Shown here one piece after another: positions 33,443 to 41,285 of a stretch of DNA of 42,756 nt. A model generated the notes under the pieces. That model worked only from the letters and a program-made list of their open reading frames with translations. It did not search any database and had not been told where the DNA came from. The position numbers and the translations under genes were made by a program. Source of the DNA: Bacteroidales bacterium (GTDB lineage Bacteria; Bacteroidota; Bacteroidia; Bacteroidales; F082); the NCBI GenBank assembly GCA_016285355.1, contig JAEEQP010000029.1:1-42756 (forward strand). The letters run 5' to 3'. Within the stretch, counting starts at the first letter, position 1. The number at the start of each line of letters is the position of its first letter.

Positions 33443-33913
33443 TTATTCCTTGAACATGTCATCTGTAACATAAAGTGCATAGGTCACACAATGAATGTCA
33501 AACTCATAATCGGCTCCTAGCTCAAAGTCTGACGATTCGTCGTAGTACGTCCTTGAGAGTTGTTGCATATCAGCACCTACCATCCGATAGATTGTTAGAT
33601 GGCTTATTTTTTCGGCAAAGTATTCCTCAGGAGGCCATTCGCTGTTTTTGTCACCTTGAAACTCTCCAAGTTCAACATAAACATAATTGTTGGATGGAGA
33701 ATTCTTTGGTGAAATCACAAACACAAATGTTGTATCTTGTTCAACATCCTCATATTCTACGGTAATATTACTCATTGTATTATTGAGCAAAAACACTGAG
33801 TTTGAAAACTTCCCCTCCCAAAAAGGATCGGTGCAGCCAATCATAAAGACGGACAACGCGAGCATAAACATTCCAGATATAAACTTATGTCTCATAACAT
33901 AATACAGCTTCAT
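33443..33913 (-). CDS. Small lipoprotein of unknown function
   Basis: This 156-residue protein has a lipoprotein signal peptide (lipobox MIGC, then TDPFWEGKF). The start could be ATG 33913 or 33895; the latter gives a more compact signal. The mature part is beta-rich: FLLNNTMSNITVEYED, YVYVELGEFQGDK, SHLTIYRMVGADM. It resembles small Bacteroidetes lipoproteins of the Ig-like type without matching one I know. It lies about 40 bp downstream of the large lipoprotein gene and may be co-transcribed with it. Confidence 0.7.
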   Translation of the reverse strand: MKLYYVMRHKFISGMFMLALSVFMIGCTDPFWEGKFSNSVFLLNNTMSNITVEYEDVEQDTTFVFVISPKNSPSNNYVYVELGEFQGDKNSEWPPEEYFAEKISHLTIYRMVGADMQQLSRTYYDESSDFELGADYEFDIHCVTYALYVTDDMFKE

Positions 33914-33955
33914 TCAAAATATTTTTTTATTGATAAACTAATCATCGACAGACAT

Positions 33956-35107
33956 TCATGGCTTATAGTATATGTATTTATTGCCAGAGGTATTGATTCT
34001 TTGCCAAAACGCTGTCCACCAAGATGTTGAAGCATTCCAGTTTTTTTGTGAAGCATTGTCGCTATTGTTTATGTAATTCTTGACATTTGTCATCCAATCT
34101 TCCCAATAAGAACCCACTCTGAAATTGTAGTATTTTCTGTGCCTTCCAACATAATTGTTGTGTATATCCATTTGTGTGTCACAAGGATAATCATTTGGGC
34201 TCAAGAATTGTTCCCATGCGACATCCATTATCAAATACGATTTGAACTCTGATAGATAATATCTCAACAACATACTTACTGATACATGTCTGTATGCATC
34301 TCCTTTTTCACCAGCATCTGAATTGCCATTAAAGTATTCATCAGTTTTGAGTGTAGCTCTATCTCTACATAATAAAGCTCGATTATAAACATAGGAACCG
34401 TATTCAACAACCAAAGCACAGATACATCCAAATAAAACCCAGTTGAAATTAGTAGCCTTTATAAATTGGTCTTTTCCACCCACTTTATAAATGTCTTCTA
34501 AAGTAGCAAATTTATCCATTCCAGCAATCTTGATGTATTGCAAAAAGCATTCTTTTTCTGTTTCTGTCATTTCCAATACAACTATCTCATTTTCGTCTGA
34601 AATGTAAGGAAGTTCCTCAATGTCACCACATGGCACTTCTGTACCCCTTTCATCTACTTGAATATTGTTAAGGTATGTGTCGTACACACCAGAAACAGAA
34701 TCGTAAAAATTTTGAGAGTCTTCCATTACTCCAACATATGCTAAATCGGGAAATAATTCTATCAGTCTCAATTCTACATAATCGGGTTGAGTGTATGAAA
34801 GAATTTCTCTGTTTTGATAAACAGTTTTCTCACTTCTACCTTCCGCCACTAGTTCATACTCCTTGTTGACTACAAACAGCACCTCACATGGAAAAATGGG
34901 AAGGTCGGAACTAATCATTGGAGGGATTGTGTCGTAGCTAAACAAGCAGGTATCGACCAAGTCACGGTTGGCGTCCACATCAAAGTTAAAAATCGCTGTA
35001 CTTTGTTCATTATTAACCATTTCTACCTGTTCCTTTTTGCAGCCGACAATAGCCACTGCCACCATTGCAAGAGCCAAAGCTCCCATTAAAATTCTAAATT
35101 TCTTCAT
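33956..35107 (-). CDS. Lipoprotein with a possible DUF6973-like C-terminal domain
   Basis: This 383-residue protein has a lipoprotein signal peptide (MKKFRILMGALALAMVAVAI, then VGCKKEQ). Residues about 25-190 are an acidic, beta-rich region. A hydrophobic segment (WVLFGCICALVVEYGSYVY) precedes a domain with GEKGDAYRHVSVSMLLRYYL and TQMDIHNNYVGRH. The paired R-H and M-D-x-H-N-N-x-x-G motifs resemble DUF6973, a family of unknown function that may be enzymatic. I give that match moderate weight. The coding DNA is AT-rich. A perfect palindrome lies just upstream of its -7 box, and its leader and signal sequence recur at another lipoprotein gene. Confidence 0.72.
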   Translation of the reverse strand: MKKFRILMGALALAMVAVAIVGCKKEQVEMVNNEQSTAIFNFDVDANRDLVDTCLFSYDTIPPMISSDLPIFPCEVLFVVNKEYELVAEGRSEKTVYQNREILSYTQPDYVELRLIELFPDLAYVGVMEDSQNFYDSVSGVYDTYLNNIQVDERGTEVPCGDIEELPYISDENEIVVLEMTETEKECFLQYIKIAGMDKFATLEDIYKVGGKDQFIKATNFNWVLFGCICALVVEYGSYVYNRALLCRDRATLKTDEYFNGNSDAGEKGDAYRHVSVSMLLRYYLSEFKSYLIMDVAWEQFLSPNDYPCDTQMDIHNNYVGRHRKYYNFRVGSYWEDWMTNVKNYINNSDNASQKNWNASTSWWTAFWQRINTSGNKYIYYKP

Positions 35108-35144
35108 TTTGTAATTCTTTTTTTAATTGATTGATAATTAGTTG
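35029..35144 (-). repeat. Leader and signal-peptide block shared with the gene at 33214 (copy 2)
   Basis: This is the second copy of the block described at 33136-33253. The leader beyond it carries a hairpin GGGC-ataaca-GCCC (35160-35174 region), which copy 1 lacks. Confidence 0.75.
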
Positions 35145-35197
35145 TTTTTAATTCTTTTTCGGGCTGTTATGCCCGCTTTTTGGGTGTCATGACGCTG

Positions 35198-35230
35198 CAA
35201 AAATACAAATAATTATCGAATTACGATAAT
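35198..35230 (-). promoter_or_regulatory. Lipoprotein promoter with an upstream palindrome
   Basis: The -7 box TATTTTTG (35198-35205, minus strand) is preceded by the perfect dyad ATTATCG-aatta-CGATAAT (35212-35230). The dyad sits where RNA polymerase would contact DNA between the -7 and -33 elements. This is a strong place for a repressor site. Confidence 0.55.
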
Positions 35231-35293
35231 TTTTTATTGAAAACTTTGATTTTTCTACAAAGCAACTTTAAAAATGCTGAACAGACCCAAAAA

Positions 35294-36586
35294 TCAGTTT
35301 TTCAGGCAGCCGATGGGTACTACAAGGACACCGTCATCTGGACGCTTGTAAGCATATTCGCCGATACCTGTCAGCACCATCAGAAAAGAGGGCTTCTTCA
35401 TCTTGGTAGTGTCGAGTTTGTTGGCAAGTTCAATCAAAGTCGAAGCACCTTCTCTGACCAACTGCGCCCCGCCAATCTTAATTTCAATAAGACCGTATGA
35501 TCCATTCTCGAGATGCACCACCGCGTCGCATTCCAGATTGTTCTTGTCGCGATAATGATAAACCGTACCGTCCATGGCATCGGCATAAACACGCAAGTCA
35601 CGCACGGCAAGCGTTTCGAACATCAGCCCAAAGGTATTAAGGTCATTGATGAGGTCTTTAGGCCCGATGCCCAAAGCAGCCGTGGCAATGGAAGGGTCGG
35701 TGAAATATCTTGTATCTGAACTACGGATAGCGGTTTTGCTTCTAAGATTCGGATTCCAAGCCAATGAATCCTCAATGACAAATATCTTTTTCAACGCATT
35801 GATATAAGAATAAATGGTGTATTCCGTCAATGTATCGTCCTCATTGTTTTTCAAATCGGCAAGGATAGTGCCCAATGTGGCCTGCGAACCTTGGTTTCGT
35901 GCGTAGGAGCGCATCAGCCGCTTTGCCAGTTCCTCATTGCGCTCCACGCCATCTGCCCTTGAAATATCCAACCCGACCACAGTTTTGTAATACTGTTTTG
36001 CCTGCATCAAGGCCGCCTTGGGATTCTCTTTCAGCGTGGCCTTTGGCCATCCGCCTCGGCAGACCAAAAAGGCGAGTTGGTCTAAGGTGATATGGCTCGT
36101 TCCTTCCACATTTTCAACATCTTCGAAAAGTGACGACAAACTCACATCACCTGTCGATTCGCCCGACTCATAAAGGCTCATGGTCCGAAGTTTCAACCGC
36201 GATATTCGTCCCGTTCCCGTATGGAAAATCTTCTCGTCTTCGTTTGTAGGTCGAGGCGGAACGGCAGAACCCGTCAAAATAAACTGTCCGTCCGCGTTTC
36301 TTCTGTCGACCTCATTCCTCACGGCATCCCAAAACTGGGGAGCCAACTGCCATTCGTCTATCAAACGAGGCGTTTCACCTTCCAATAATTTCCAGATATT
36401 CGTTCGCGCCAATGCAAGATTCTGCTCCTTATTATCGGGATCAGACATGAGCAATACGCTACTTGCCTGCTGGAAAGCCATAGTTGTCTTGCCACAATAT
36501 TTTGGGCCTTCTATCAACACGGCACCCATTGCTTCTAATTGGTCAGCAAGATTCTGTTCTGCAATACGCTTTTTATAGTCGCTCAT
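35294..36586 (-). CDS. AAA ATPase with DUF4143 domain
   Basis: The protein has 430 residues from the ATG at 36586. The N-terminal AAA_14-type ATPase has Walker A GPKYCGKT (27-34), the Walker B region RLIDEWQ and sensor LTGSAVPP. The C-terminal DUF4143 part has NNLECDAVVHL and YGLIEIKIG, a PD-(D/E)xK-like core. These stand-alone proteins are abundant and often transferred in Bacteroidetes; their role is unclear, and nucleic-acid-linked activity is suspected. The consensus -7 box (36608-36615) sits just upstream and overlaps the longer frame that would start at 36610, so that start is rejected. Confidence 0.88.
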   Translation of the reverse strand: MSDYKKRIAEQNLADQLEAMGAVLIEGPKYCGKTTMAFQQASSVLLMSDPDNKEQNLALARTNIWKLLEGETPRLIDEWQLAPQFWDAVRNEVDRRNADGQFILTGSAVPPRPTNEDEKIFHTGTGRISRLKLRTMSLYESGESTGDVSLSSLFEDVENVEGTSHITLDQLAFLVCRGGWPKATLKENPKAALMQAKQYYKTVVGLDISRADGVERNEELAKRLMRSYARNQGSQATLGTILADLKNNEDDTLTEYTIYSYINALKKIFVIEDSLAWNPNLRSKTAIRSSDTRYFTDPSIATAALGIGPKDLINDLNTFGLMFETLAVRDLRVYADAMDGTVYHYRDKNNLECDAVVHLENGSYGLIEIKIGGAQLVREGASTLIELANKLDTTKMKKPSFLMVLTGIGEYAYKRPDDGVLVVPIGCLKN

Positions 36587-36607
36587 AGATTCAAATTTTT
36601 CACGCTG

Positions 36608-36615
36608 CAAAAATA
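36608..36615 (-). promoter_or_regulatory. -7 box of the AAA ATPase gene
   Basis: TATTTTTG on the minus strand fits TAnnTTTG, 21 bp before the ATG. A -33 TTG is not evident. Confidence 0.55.
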
Positions 36616-36650
36616 GTAATTTCTTTTTGATTATGAATACTTTTTGAAAA

Positions 36651-36738
36651 TTTCATCGAGGCACTTGGCCGATTTTCATCGAGGCACTTGGCAGGTTTTC
36701 ATCAAGGCACTTGGCGAATTTTTATCGAGGCACTTGGC
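36651..36738. repeat. Four tandem 23-bp repeats (TTTCATCGAGGCACTTGGC)
   Basis: Copies begin at 36651, 36674, 36697 and 36720, each with one or two changes (ATCAAGG in copy 3, TTTTATC in copy 4). The period is exactly 23 bp, with 4-bp variable linkers. There is no dyad within a unit. Regular spacing near two helical turns could suit cooperative binding on one face of DNA. Confidence 0.85.
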
Positions 36739-36825
36739 GATTGATGAATACAGTTTTTCATGGGAGTTTTTGATAGAGGCAAATGGTTTCCGAAAAAATA
36801 ATCGTGCCATTTTGTCAGTTTTTTG

Positions 36826-36833
36826 TATTTTTG
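36826..36833 (+). promoter_or_regulatory. -7 box for pheT
   Basis: TATTTTTG matches TAnnTTTG, about 93 bp before the pheT ATG. This implies a leader of around 85 nt. Confidence 0.55.
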
Positions 36834-36858
36834 CCGTTTCTAAAAAGCAAGATTTGGA

Positions 36859-36879
36859 CGAATTGCGGGACGCAATTCG
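36859..36879 (+). promoter_or_regulatory. Perfect hairpin in the pheT leader
   Basis: CGAATTGCG (36859-36867) pairs exactly with CGCAATTCG (36871-36879) around a GGA triloop. There is no T-run, so it is not a terminator on its own. It may affect leader folding or RNA stability. Confidence 0.5.
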
Positions 36880-36926
36880 CGACAATGATGCAACAATGAA
36901 TTGAAAATTAAATAAATACAAATAAG

Positions 36927-39395
36927 ATGAAGATTTCTTATAACTGGTTGAAACAATACGTCAACTGCGATTATTCGGCTGAGAAAGTCAGCGAGGTGCT
37001 CACCTCAACGGGCCTTGAAGTGGAAGACTTGACTCCTTTTGAGTCGGTGAAGGGTGCCTTGAAGGGCGTCGTCGTGGGCAAGGTGCTCACCTGCATCGAG
37101 CACCCCAACTCCGACCACCTGCACATCACCACCGTCGATGTGGGCGGTGATGAGCCTCTGCACATCGTGTGCGGCGCGCCCAACGTGGCTGCTGGTCAAA
37201 AGGTGCTCGTGGCCACCATCAACACCGAACTCTGGATTGGCGACGAACACATCACCATCAAAAAAGGCAAGATCCGTGGCGAAGTCTCAGAAGGCATGAT
37301 CTGCGCCGAAGACGAGCTGCAACTCGGCCCCTCACACGAAGGCATCATGATGCTGCCCGATGACTACGAGGTAGGCAAGCCCGCCTCCTTCTATTTCCCT
37401 GTGGAAGAAGATTATACGATTGAAATCGGCCTCACCGCCAACCGTAGCGATGCCACCTCACACATCGGCTCAGCCCGCGACTTAGTGGCCGCCCTCAACC
37501 AGCGCGAGAACACCACGAAATACCACCTCATCCGTCCCTCGGTGGACGACTTCAAGGTGGAGAACCACAATTACGACATCGACGTGGTCGTTGAAGACAC
37601 ACAGGCCTGCCCGCGCTACTCCGGCGTGACCGTAAGCGGCGTGAAAGTCGGCGAGTCGCCGGCCTGGCTGAAGAACCGCCTTGCCGCCGTCGGCATCCGC
37701 AGCATCAACAACATCGTCGACATCACCAACTTCGTACTGATGGAAGTCGGCCAGCCCATGCACGCCTTCGATGCCGACAAAATCACAGGCAAAAAGGTCG
37801 TGGTGAAATGTATGCCTGAAGGCACGCCTTTCGTCACCTTGGACGGCGTGGAGCGCAAACTCAACAGCCGTAACCTAATGATTTGCAACGCCGAAGAGCC
37901 CATGTGCATCGGTGGTGTGTTTGGCGGACAGAAGTCGGGCGTGACCATGGAGACCACCAACGTCTTCCTCGAAAGCGCCTACTTCAACCCCACCAGCATT
38001 CGCAAGACCTCGAAGTTCCACGGCCTACAGACCGACGCCTCGTTCCGCTACGAGCGCGGTGCCGACCCGAACATCACCCTCTACGCCCTGAAACGCGCCG
38101 CCTTATTAATAAAGGAGTTGGCCGGCGGAACGATTTCTTCCGAAATCAAGGACGTGAAAAACGGTGACTTCGCCCCCGCCCGCGTGGACCTGAAGTTCGA
38201 CTACCTGAACAAAATGGCTGGCAAGGTCATCGACCCTGTCCAAGCCGTCAACATACTGAAGAGCCTTGAATGTCAAGTCGTGGAGCAAGACGACAAACAC
38301 GTGGTTGTCGACGTGCATACCAGCAAGGTCGACGTGACGCGTCCCGCCGACGTGATCGAGGAAATCCTCCGCATCTACGGCTACGACAACATCGAAATTC
38401 CGAGCCGCATCCACGCTTCCATCAGCCGTGCCACCAAACCCGACGCCGACAAGATGCAGCAGAAAATTAGCGACATGCTCGTCGCCAACGGCTTCTATGA
38501 GATTATGAACAACTCGCTCACCAAGGCCGCCTACAGCGAGGCCTTCCCCGCTTTTGAGCCCGAGAAGAATGTGAAGATTCTGAACCCGCTCAGCAGCGAC
38601 CTCAACGTGATGCGCCAAACCCTGATGTGGGGCGGACTGGAGAGCATCGCCTTCAACCAGAACCGCAAGGTCAGCGACATGAAATTCTTTGAGTTCGGCA
38701 ATGTCTATTTCTTCGACGCAAGCAAAGTCGGCGACGAGACCAAGCCGCTCAAGCCCTATAACGAGCACACCTGCCTCGACCTCTTCCTCACCGGCAACAA
38801 GCAAGCCGAGCTGTGGAACGCCCCGAGCAAGGCCCTCGACTATTTCGACCTGAAGGAATACGTCATGGGCGTGCTCAACCACTTCAAATTCGACTTCAAC
38901 GCCTTGGAAGCCAAAGAAGCCAACCTGCCGCATTTCGACTATGCTACCACCTATTGCGTTGATGGCAAGGAGATTGTCACCCTCGGCAAACTCAGCAAGA
39001 AGACCTTGAAGCACTTCGACCTGAAGAAGGACGTCTACTATGCCACCTTCAACTGGACCTTGATGATGCAATGCTTAGCCAAGGCCAAGGAAGTGCACTT
39101 CGAGCCGCTGTCGAAATTCCCCGCCGTGCGCCGCGACCTCGCCATGATTTTCGACAAAAACGTCACTTTCGACGAAGTGAAGAAAGTCGCTATGAGCGCG
39201 GAGAACAAAATCCTGCAATCCATGAGCCTCTTCGACGTCTACGAAGGCGAGAAGATTCCGGCTGGCAAGAAACAATACGCCATGAGCTTCGTGCTGATGT
39301 CGCCCACCACTACCCTCACCGACAAGGTGATTGAGAAGACGATGGGGAAGATACAGAGCGCGTTTGAACAACAATTGGGAGGAGTTCTTAGATAA
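36927..39395 (+). CDS. pheT: Phenylalanyl-tRNA synthetase beta subunit
   Basis: This 822-residue subunit pairs with PheS to charge tRNA-Phe. MKISYNWLKQYVNCDYSAEK is the standard start. The tRNA-binding OB domain follows (residues about 40-150, VVGKVLTCIEHPNSDHLHI, VCGAPNV). The B3/4 editing domain comes next, with FEVxQPMHAFD-like VGQPMHAFDADKI. B5 is DVTRPADVIEEILRIYGYDN. The C-terminal anticodon-binding FDX-ACB domain contains KFPAVRRDLAMIFDKN. Length is typical. pheS is not adjacent here. Confidence 0.97.
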   Translation: MKISYNWLKQYVNCDYSAEKVSEVLTSTGLEVEDLTPFESVKGALKGVVVGKVLTCIEHPNSDHLHITTVDVGGDEPLHIVCGAPNVAAGQKVLVATINTELWIGDEHITIKKGKIRGEVSEGMICAEDELQLGPSHEGIMMLPDDYEVGKPASFYFPVEEDYTIEIGLTANRSDATSHIGSARDLVAALNQRENTTKYHLIRPSVDDFKVENHNYDIDVVVEDTQACPRYSGVTVSGVKVGESPAWLKNRLAAVGIRSINNIVDITNFVLMEVGQPMHAFDADKITGKKVVVKCMPEGTPFVTLDGVERKLNSRNLMICNAEEPMCIGGVFGGQKSGVTMETTNVFLESAYFNPTSIRKTSKFHGLQTDASFRYERGADPNITLYALKRAALLIKELAGGTISSEIKDVKNGDFAPARVDLKFDYLNKMAGKVIDPVQAVNILKSLECQVVEQDDKHVVVDVHTSKVDVTRPADVIEEILRIYGYDNIEIPSRIHASISRATKPDADKMQQKISDMLVANGFYEIMNNSLTKAAYSEAFPAFEPEKNVKILNPLSSDLNVMRQTLMWGGLESIAFNQNRKVSDMKFFEFGNVYFFDASKVGDETKPLKPYNEHTCLDLFLTGNKQAELWNAPSKALDYFDLKEYVMGVLNHFKFDFNALEAKEANLPHFDYATTYCVDGKEIVTLGKLSKKTLKHFDLKKDVYYATFNWTLMMQCLAKAKEVHFEPLSKFPAVRRDLAMIFDKNVTFDEVKKVAMSAENKILQSMSLFDVYEGEKIPAGKKQYAMSFVLMSPTTTLTDKVIEKTMGKIQSAFEQQLGGVLR

Positions 39396-39396
39396 T

Positions 39397-39484
39397 GCTG
39401 AATGTAGAATGCTGAATGCAGAATTGGGGCAAAGCCCTGCATCGCATCGCGACATTCAGCATTCTTAATTCAGCATTCTTAATT
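39397..39484. repeat. Stuttering GAATGCTGAATG palindromic repeat after pheT
   Basis: GAATGCTGAATG (39407-39418) pairs exactly with CATTCAGCATTC (39453-39464). A small inner hairpin GGGC-aaa-GCCC lies between. A further ATTCAGCATTCTTAATT copy follows. It may end the pheT transcript, but it belongs to the same low-complexity class seen at 19143 and 20405. Confidence 0.7.
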
Positions 39485-39494
39485 GAATGAAACC

Positions 39495-40745
39495 ATGGAC
39501 GTACAAGCAATAAAACGGACCTTCGGCATCATCGGCACTGACCCTGAGCTGGATCGCGCCATCGGCATTGCAGCGCAGGTGGCCGCCACCGACCTCACCG
39601 TACTCATCACAGGCGAGAGCGGCACAGGCAAGGATGTGTTCCCGAAGATCATCCACCAAAACAGTGCCCGCAAGCACGGCCAATACTTTGCCGTGAACTG
39701 CGGTGCCATCCCCGAGGGAACCATTGATTCTGAGCTCTTTGGCCATGAGAAAGGCTCGTTCACTGGTGCCGTCAACGAACGCAAGGGTTATTTCGAGATT
39801 GCTGACAAAGGCACCTTGTTTTTGGATGAGGTCGGCGAGCTGCCCCTTTCCACACAAGCCAGATTGTTACGTGTGTTGGAAAACGGTGAGTTTATCCGCG
39901 TCGGTGGCTCCAAGGTGATGAAAACCGACGTGAGAATCGTGGCTGCCACCAATGTCGACCTGCCTTTGGCCATCGAAAAAGGTCGTTTCCGCGAGGATTT
40001 ATATTATAGGTTGAACACCATCCCAATTCATATTCCCGCCTTGCGCGAAAGGAAGGGCGACATCCCGCTGTTGTTCCGCAAGTTTGCCGCCGACTTCGCC
40101 GAGCGCAACCACATTCCACCTATCACGATGACCCCGGAGGCCATGCAGATGATGGAGAACTACCGCTGGGACGGCAATGTACGCCAGTTGAAGAATGTCA
40201 CCGAACAGATTTCCATCATGGAGACCGACCGCAATATCACAGCGGAAACCTTGGCCAAATATCTGCCTAACAGAGTGCCGAGCGCGTTGCCTGTATTGTT
40301 GCCACACGACGACTCGATGGACAGTGTCAGTGAGCGCGACCTGCTTTATCGCGTACTCTTCGACATGAAAAAAGACATTGCCGAACTGCGCGCCCAAGTC
40401 AACAATATGACGAACGGTCGCCCGATGGAGCAAAATTATGTGCAAACCAATCCTGTGACCCAAATCGGCGATACCGTGGTGACCCGCGTGAACCAAAGCG
40501 AGCCTGAAGTTGCCGAGCCTGAATTCACCGAGTTTATCCCAGCTGAGGAGACGCATTATGGAGCCGTTTCGACAGGCTCAACGACCTCGATACCCGAAAC
40601 GCTTTCCCTTGAACATCACGAAAAAGAGATGATTATCAAGGCGTTGGAAGCGCATCGGGGCAAGCGCAAGGATGCTGCAAAAGCTTTGGGCATCAGTGAG
40701 CGCACTTTGTACCGCAAAATCAACGAATACGGCATTGATTTATGA
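39495..40745 (+). CDS. Sigma-54-interacting transcriptional regulator without a receiver domain
   Basis: This 416-residue bEBP starts at ATG 39495. It has no N-terminal sensory or response-regulator domain and begins directly with the AAA+ core: Walker A GESGTGKD (40-47), the sigma-54-contact loop GSFTGA (Ala of GAFTGA is Ser), Walker B LFLDEVGEL, and RFREDLYYRL. After a long variable linker, a Fis-type HTH closes the protein (KRKDAAKALGISERTLYRKI). It overlaps lptE by ATGA and is the first gene of a regulator-lptE-TPR-secG operon seen across Bacteroidales. Part of the linker (AVSTGSTTS) is encoded by a copy of an intergenic repeat. Confidence 0.92.
   Translation: MDVQAIKRTFGIIGTDPELDRAIGIAAQVAATDLTVLITGESGTGKDVFPKIIHQNSARKHGQYFAVNCGAIPEGTIDSELFGHEKGSFTGAVNERKGYFEIADKGTLFLDEVGELPLSTQARLLRVLENGEFIRVGGSKVMKTDVRIVAATNVDLPLAIEKGRFREDLYYRLNTIPIHIPALRERKGDIPLLFRKFAADFAERNHIPPITMTPEAMQMMENYRWDGNVRQLKNVTEQISIMETDRNITAETLAKYLPNRVPSALPVLLPHDDSMDSVSERDLLYRVLFDMKKDIAELRAQVNNMTNGRPMEQNYVQTNPVTQIGDTVVTRVNQSEPEVAEPEFTEFIPAEETHYGAVSTGSTTSIPETLSLEHHEKEMIIKALEAHRGKRKDAAKALGISERTLYRKINEYGIDL
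40566..40600. repeat. TTCGACAGGCTCAACGACC-type repeat inside the sigma-54 regulator gene
   Basis: GTTTCG (40566-40571) pairs with CGAAAC (40595-40600), enclosing ACAGGCTCAACGACCTCGAT. The word TTCGACAGGCTCA is shared with the copies at 24643 and 29935. It lies in the linker before the HTH domain and is read in frame. Confidence 0.75.
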
Positions 40746-41248
40746 AGATGAAGGCGAAAATAGCGGTTCTTGTGTTGGCTTTGGCCTTTATTTGCCACGG
40801 CTGCGGCTTCTATTCCTTCTCGGGCGCATCGATTCCAGCCGAGGCCAAGACCGTTTCGGTGGATTATTTCCCGAACCACGCCCAGCTCATCAACCCTTTG
40901 CTGAGCGACAACCTCACCAACGCCCTTCGCGATGCCATGACCAACCAAACCACTTTGGACATGGTGGAATCAGACGGCGACCTTGCCTTTGAGGGCGAAA
41001 TCACAGATTACAGAACGTCTCCCGCAGCCATTACAGGACAGACTGCTGCCATGAACCGACTCACTATCACGGTAAAAGTAAGGTTCAGCAACCGTATCGA
41101 CGAGACGAAAGACTTCGAGCAATCCTTCTCGCGGTATGAGGATTATCCCAGCGACCAGGAGTTGACCTCGGTACAGGAAGCACTCACCTCGACCATCGTC
41201 GAACAATTGGTAGAAGATATATTTAATAAAGCCTTGGTAAACTGGTAA
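40742..41248 (+). CDS. lptE: LPS assembly lipoprotein LptE
   Basis: This 168-residue lipoprotein has a signal peptide ending in CHGC, followed by GFYSFSGASIPAEAKTVSVD, the typical LptE start in Bacteroidetes. LSDNLTNALRDAMTNQTTL and the C-terminal EALTSTIVEQLVEDIFNKAL fit the fold. LptE plugs the LptD barrel and helps insert LPS in the outer leaflet. Its ATG overlaps the preceding stop. Confidence 0.9.
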   Translation: MKMKAKIAVLVLALAFICHGCGFYSFSGASIPAEAKTVSVDYFPNHAQLINPLLSDNLTNALRDAMTNQTTLDMVESDGDLAFEGEITDYRTSPAAITGQTAAMNRLTITVKVRFSNRIDETKDFEQSFSRYEDYPSDQELTSVQEALTSTIVEQLVEDIFNKALVNW

Positions 41249-41285
41249 AAAGTGTAAAGGCGCACGGCCATGCGTCTCTGAAAAA

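Larger units (their letters stand above)
36587..36926. other. 340-bp divergent intergenic region between the AAA ATPase gene and pheT
   Basis: This is the only gap over 300 bp in the window. It holds the ATPase promoter, four tandem 23-bp repeats, a pheT promoter and a leader hairpin. A plus-strand open frame across it (36644-36904) is mostly a translation of the repeats and has no support as a gene. Confidence 0.7.

Noticed and set aside
36644..36904. Plus-strand 86-codon frame between the ATPase gene and pheT
   Set aside because: Most of it translates the 23-bp repeats, and it runs across the pheT promoter.
38106..39071. 321-codon minus-strand frame inside pheT
   Set aside because: It is a shadow of a highly conserved synthetase gene, with biased composition (many His, Val and Glu) typical of antisense reading.
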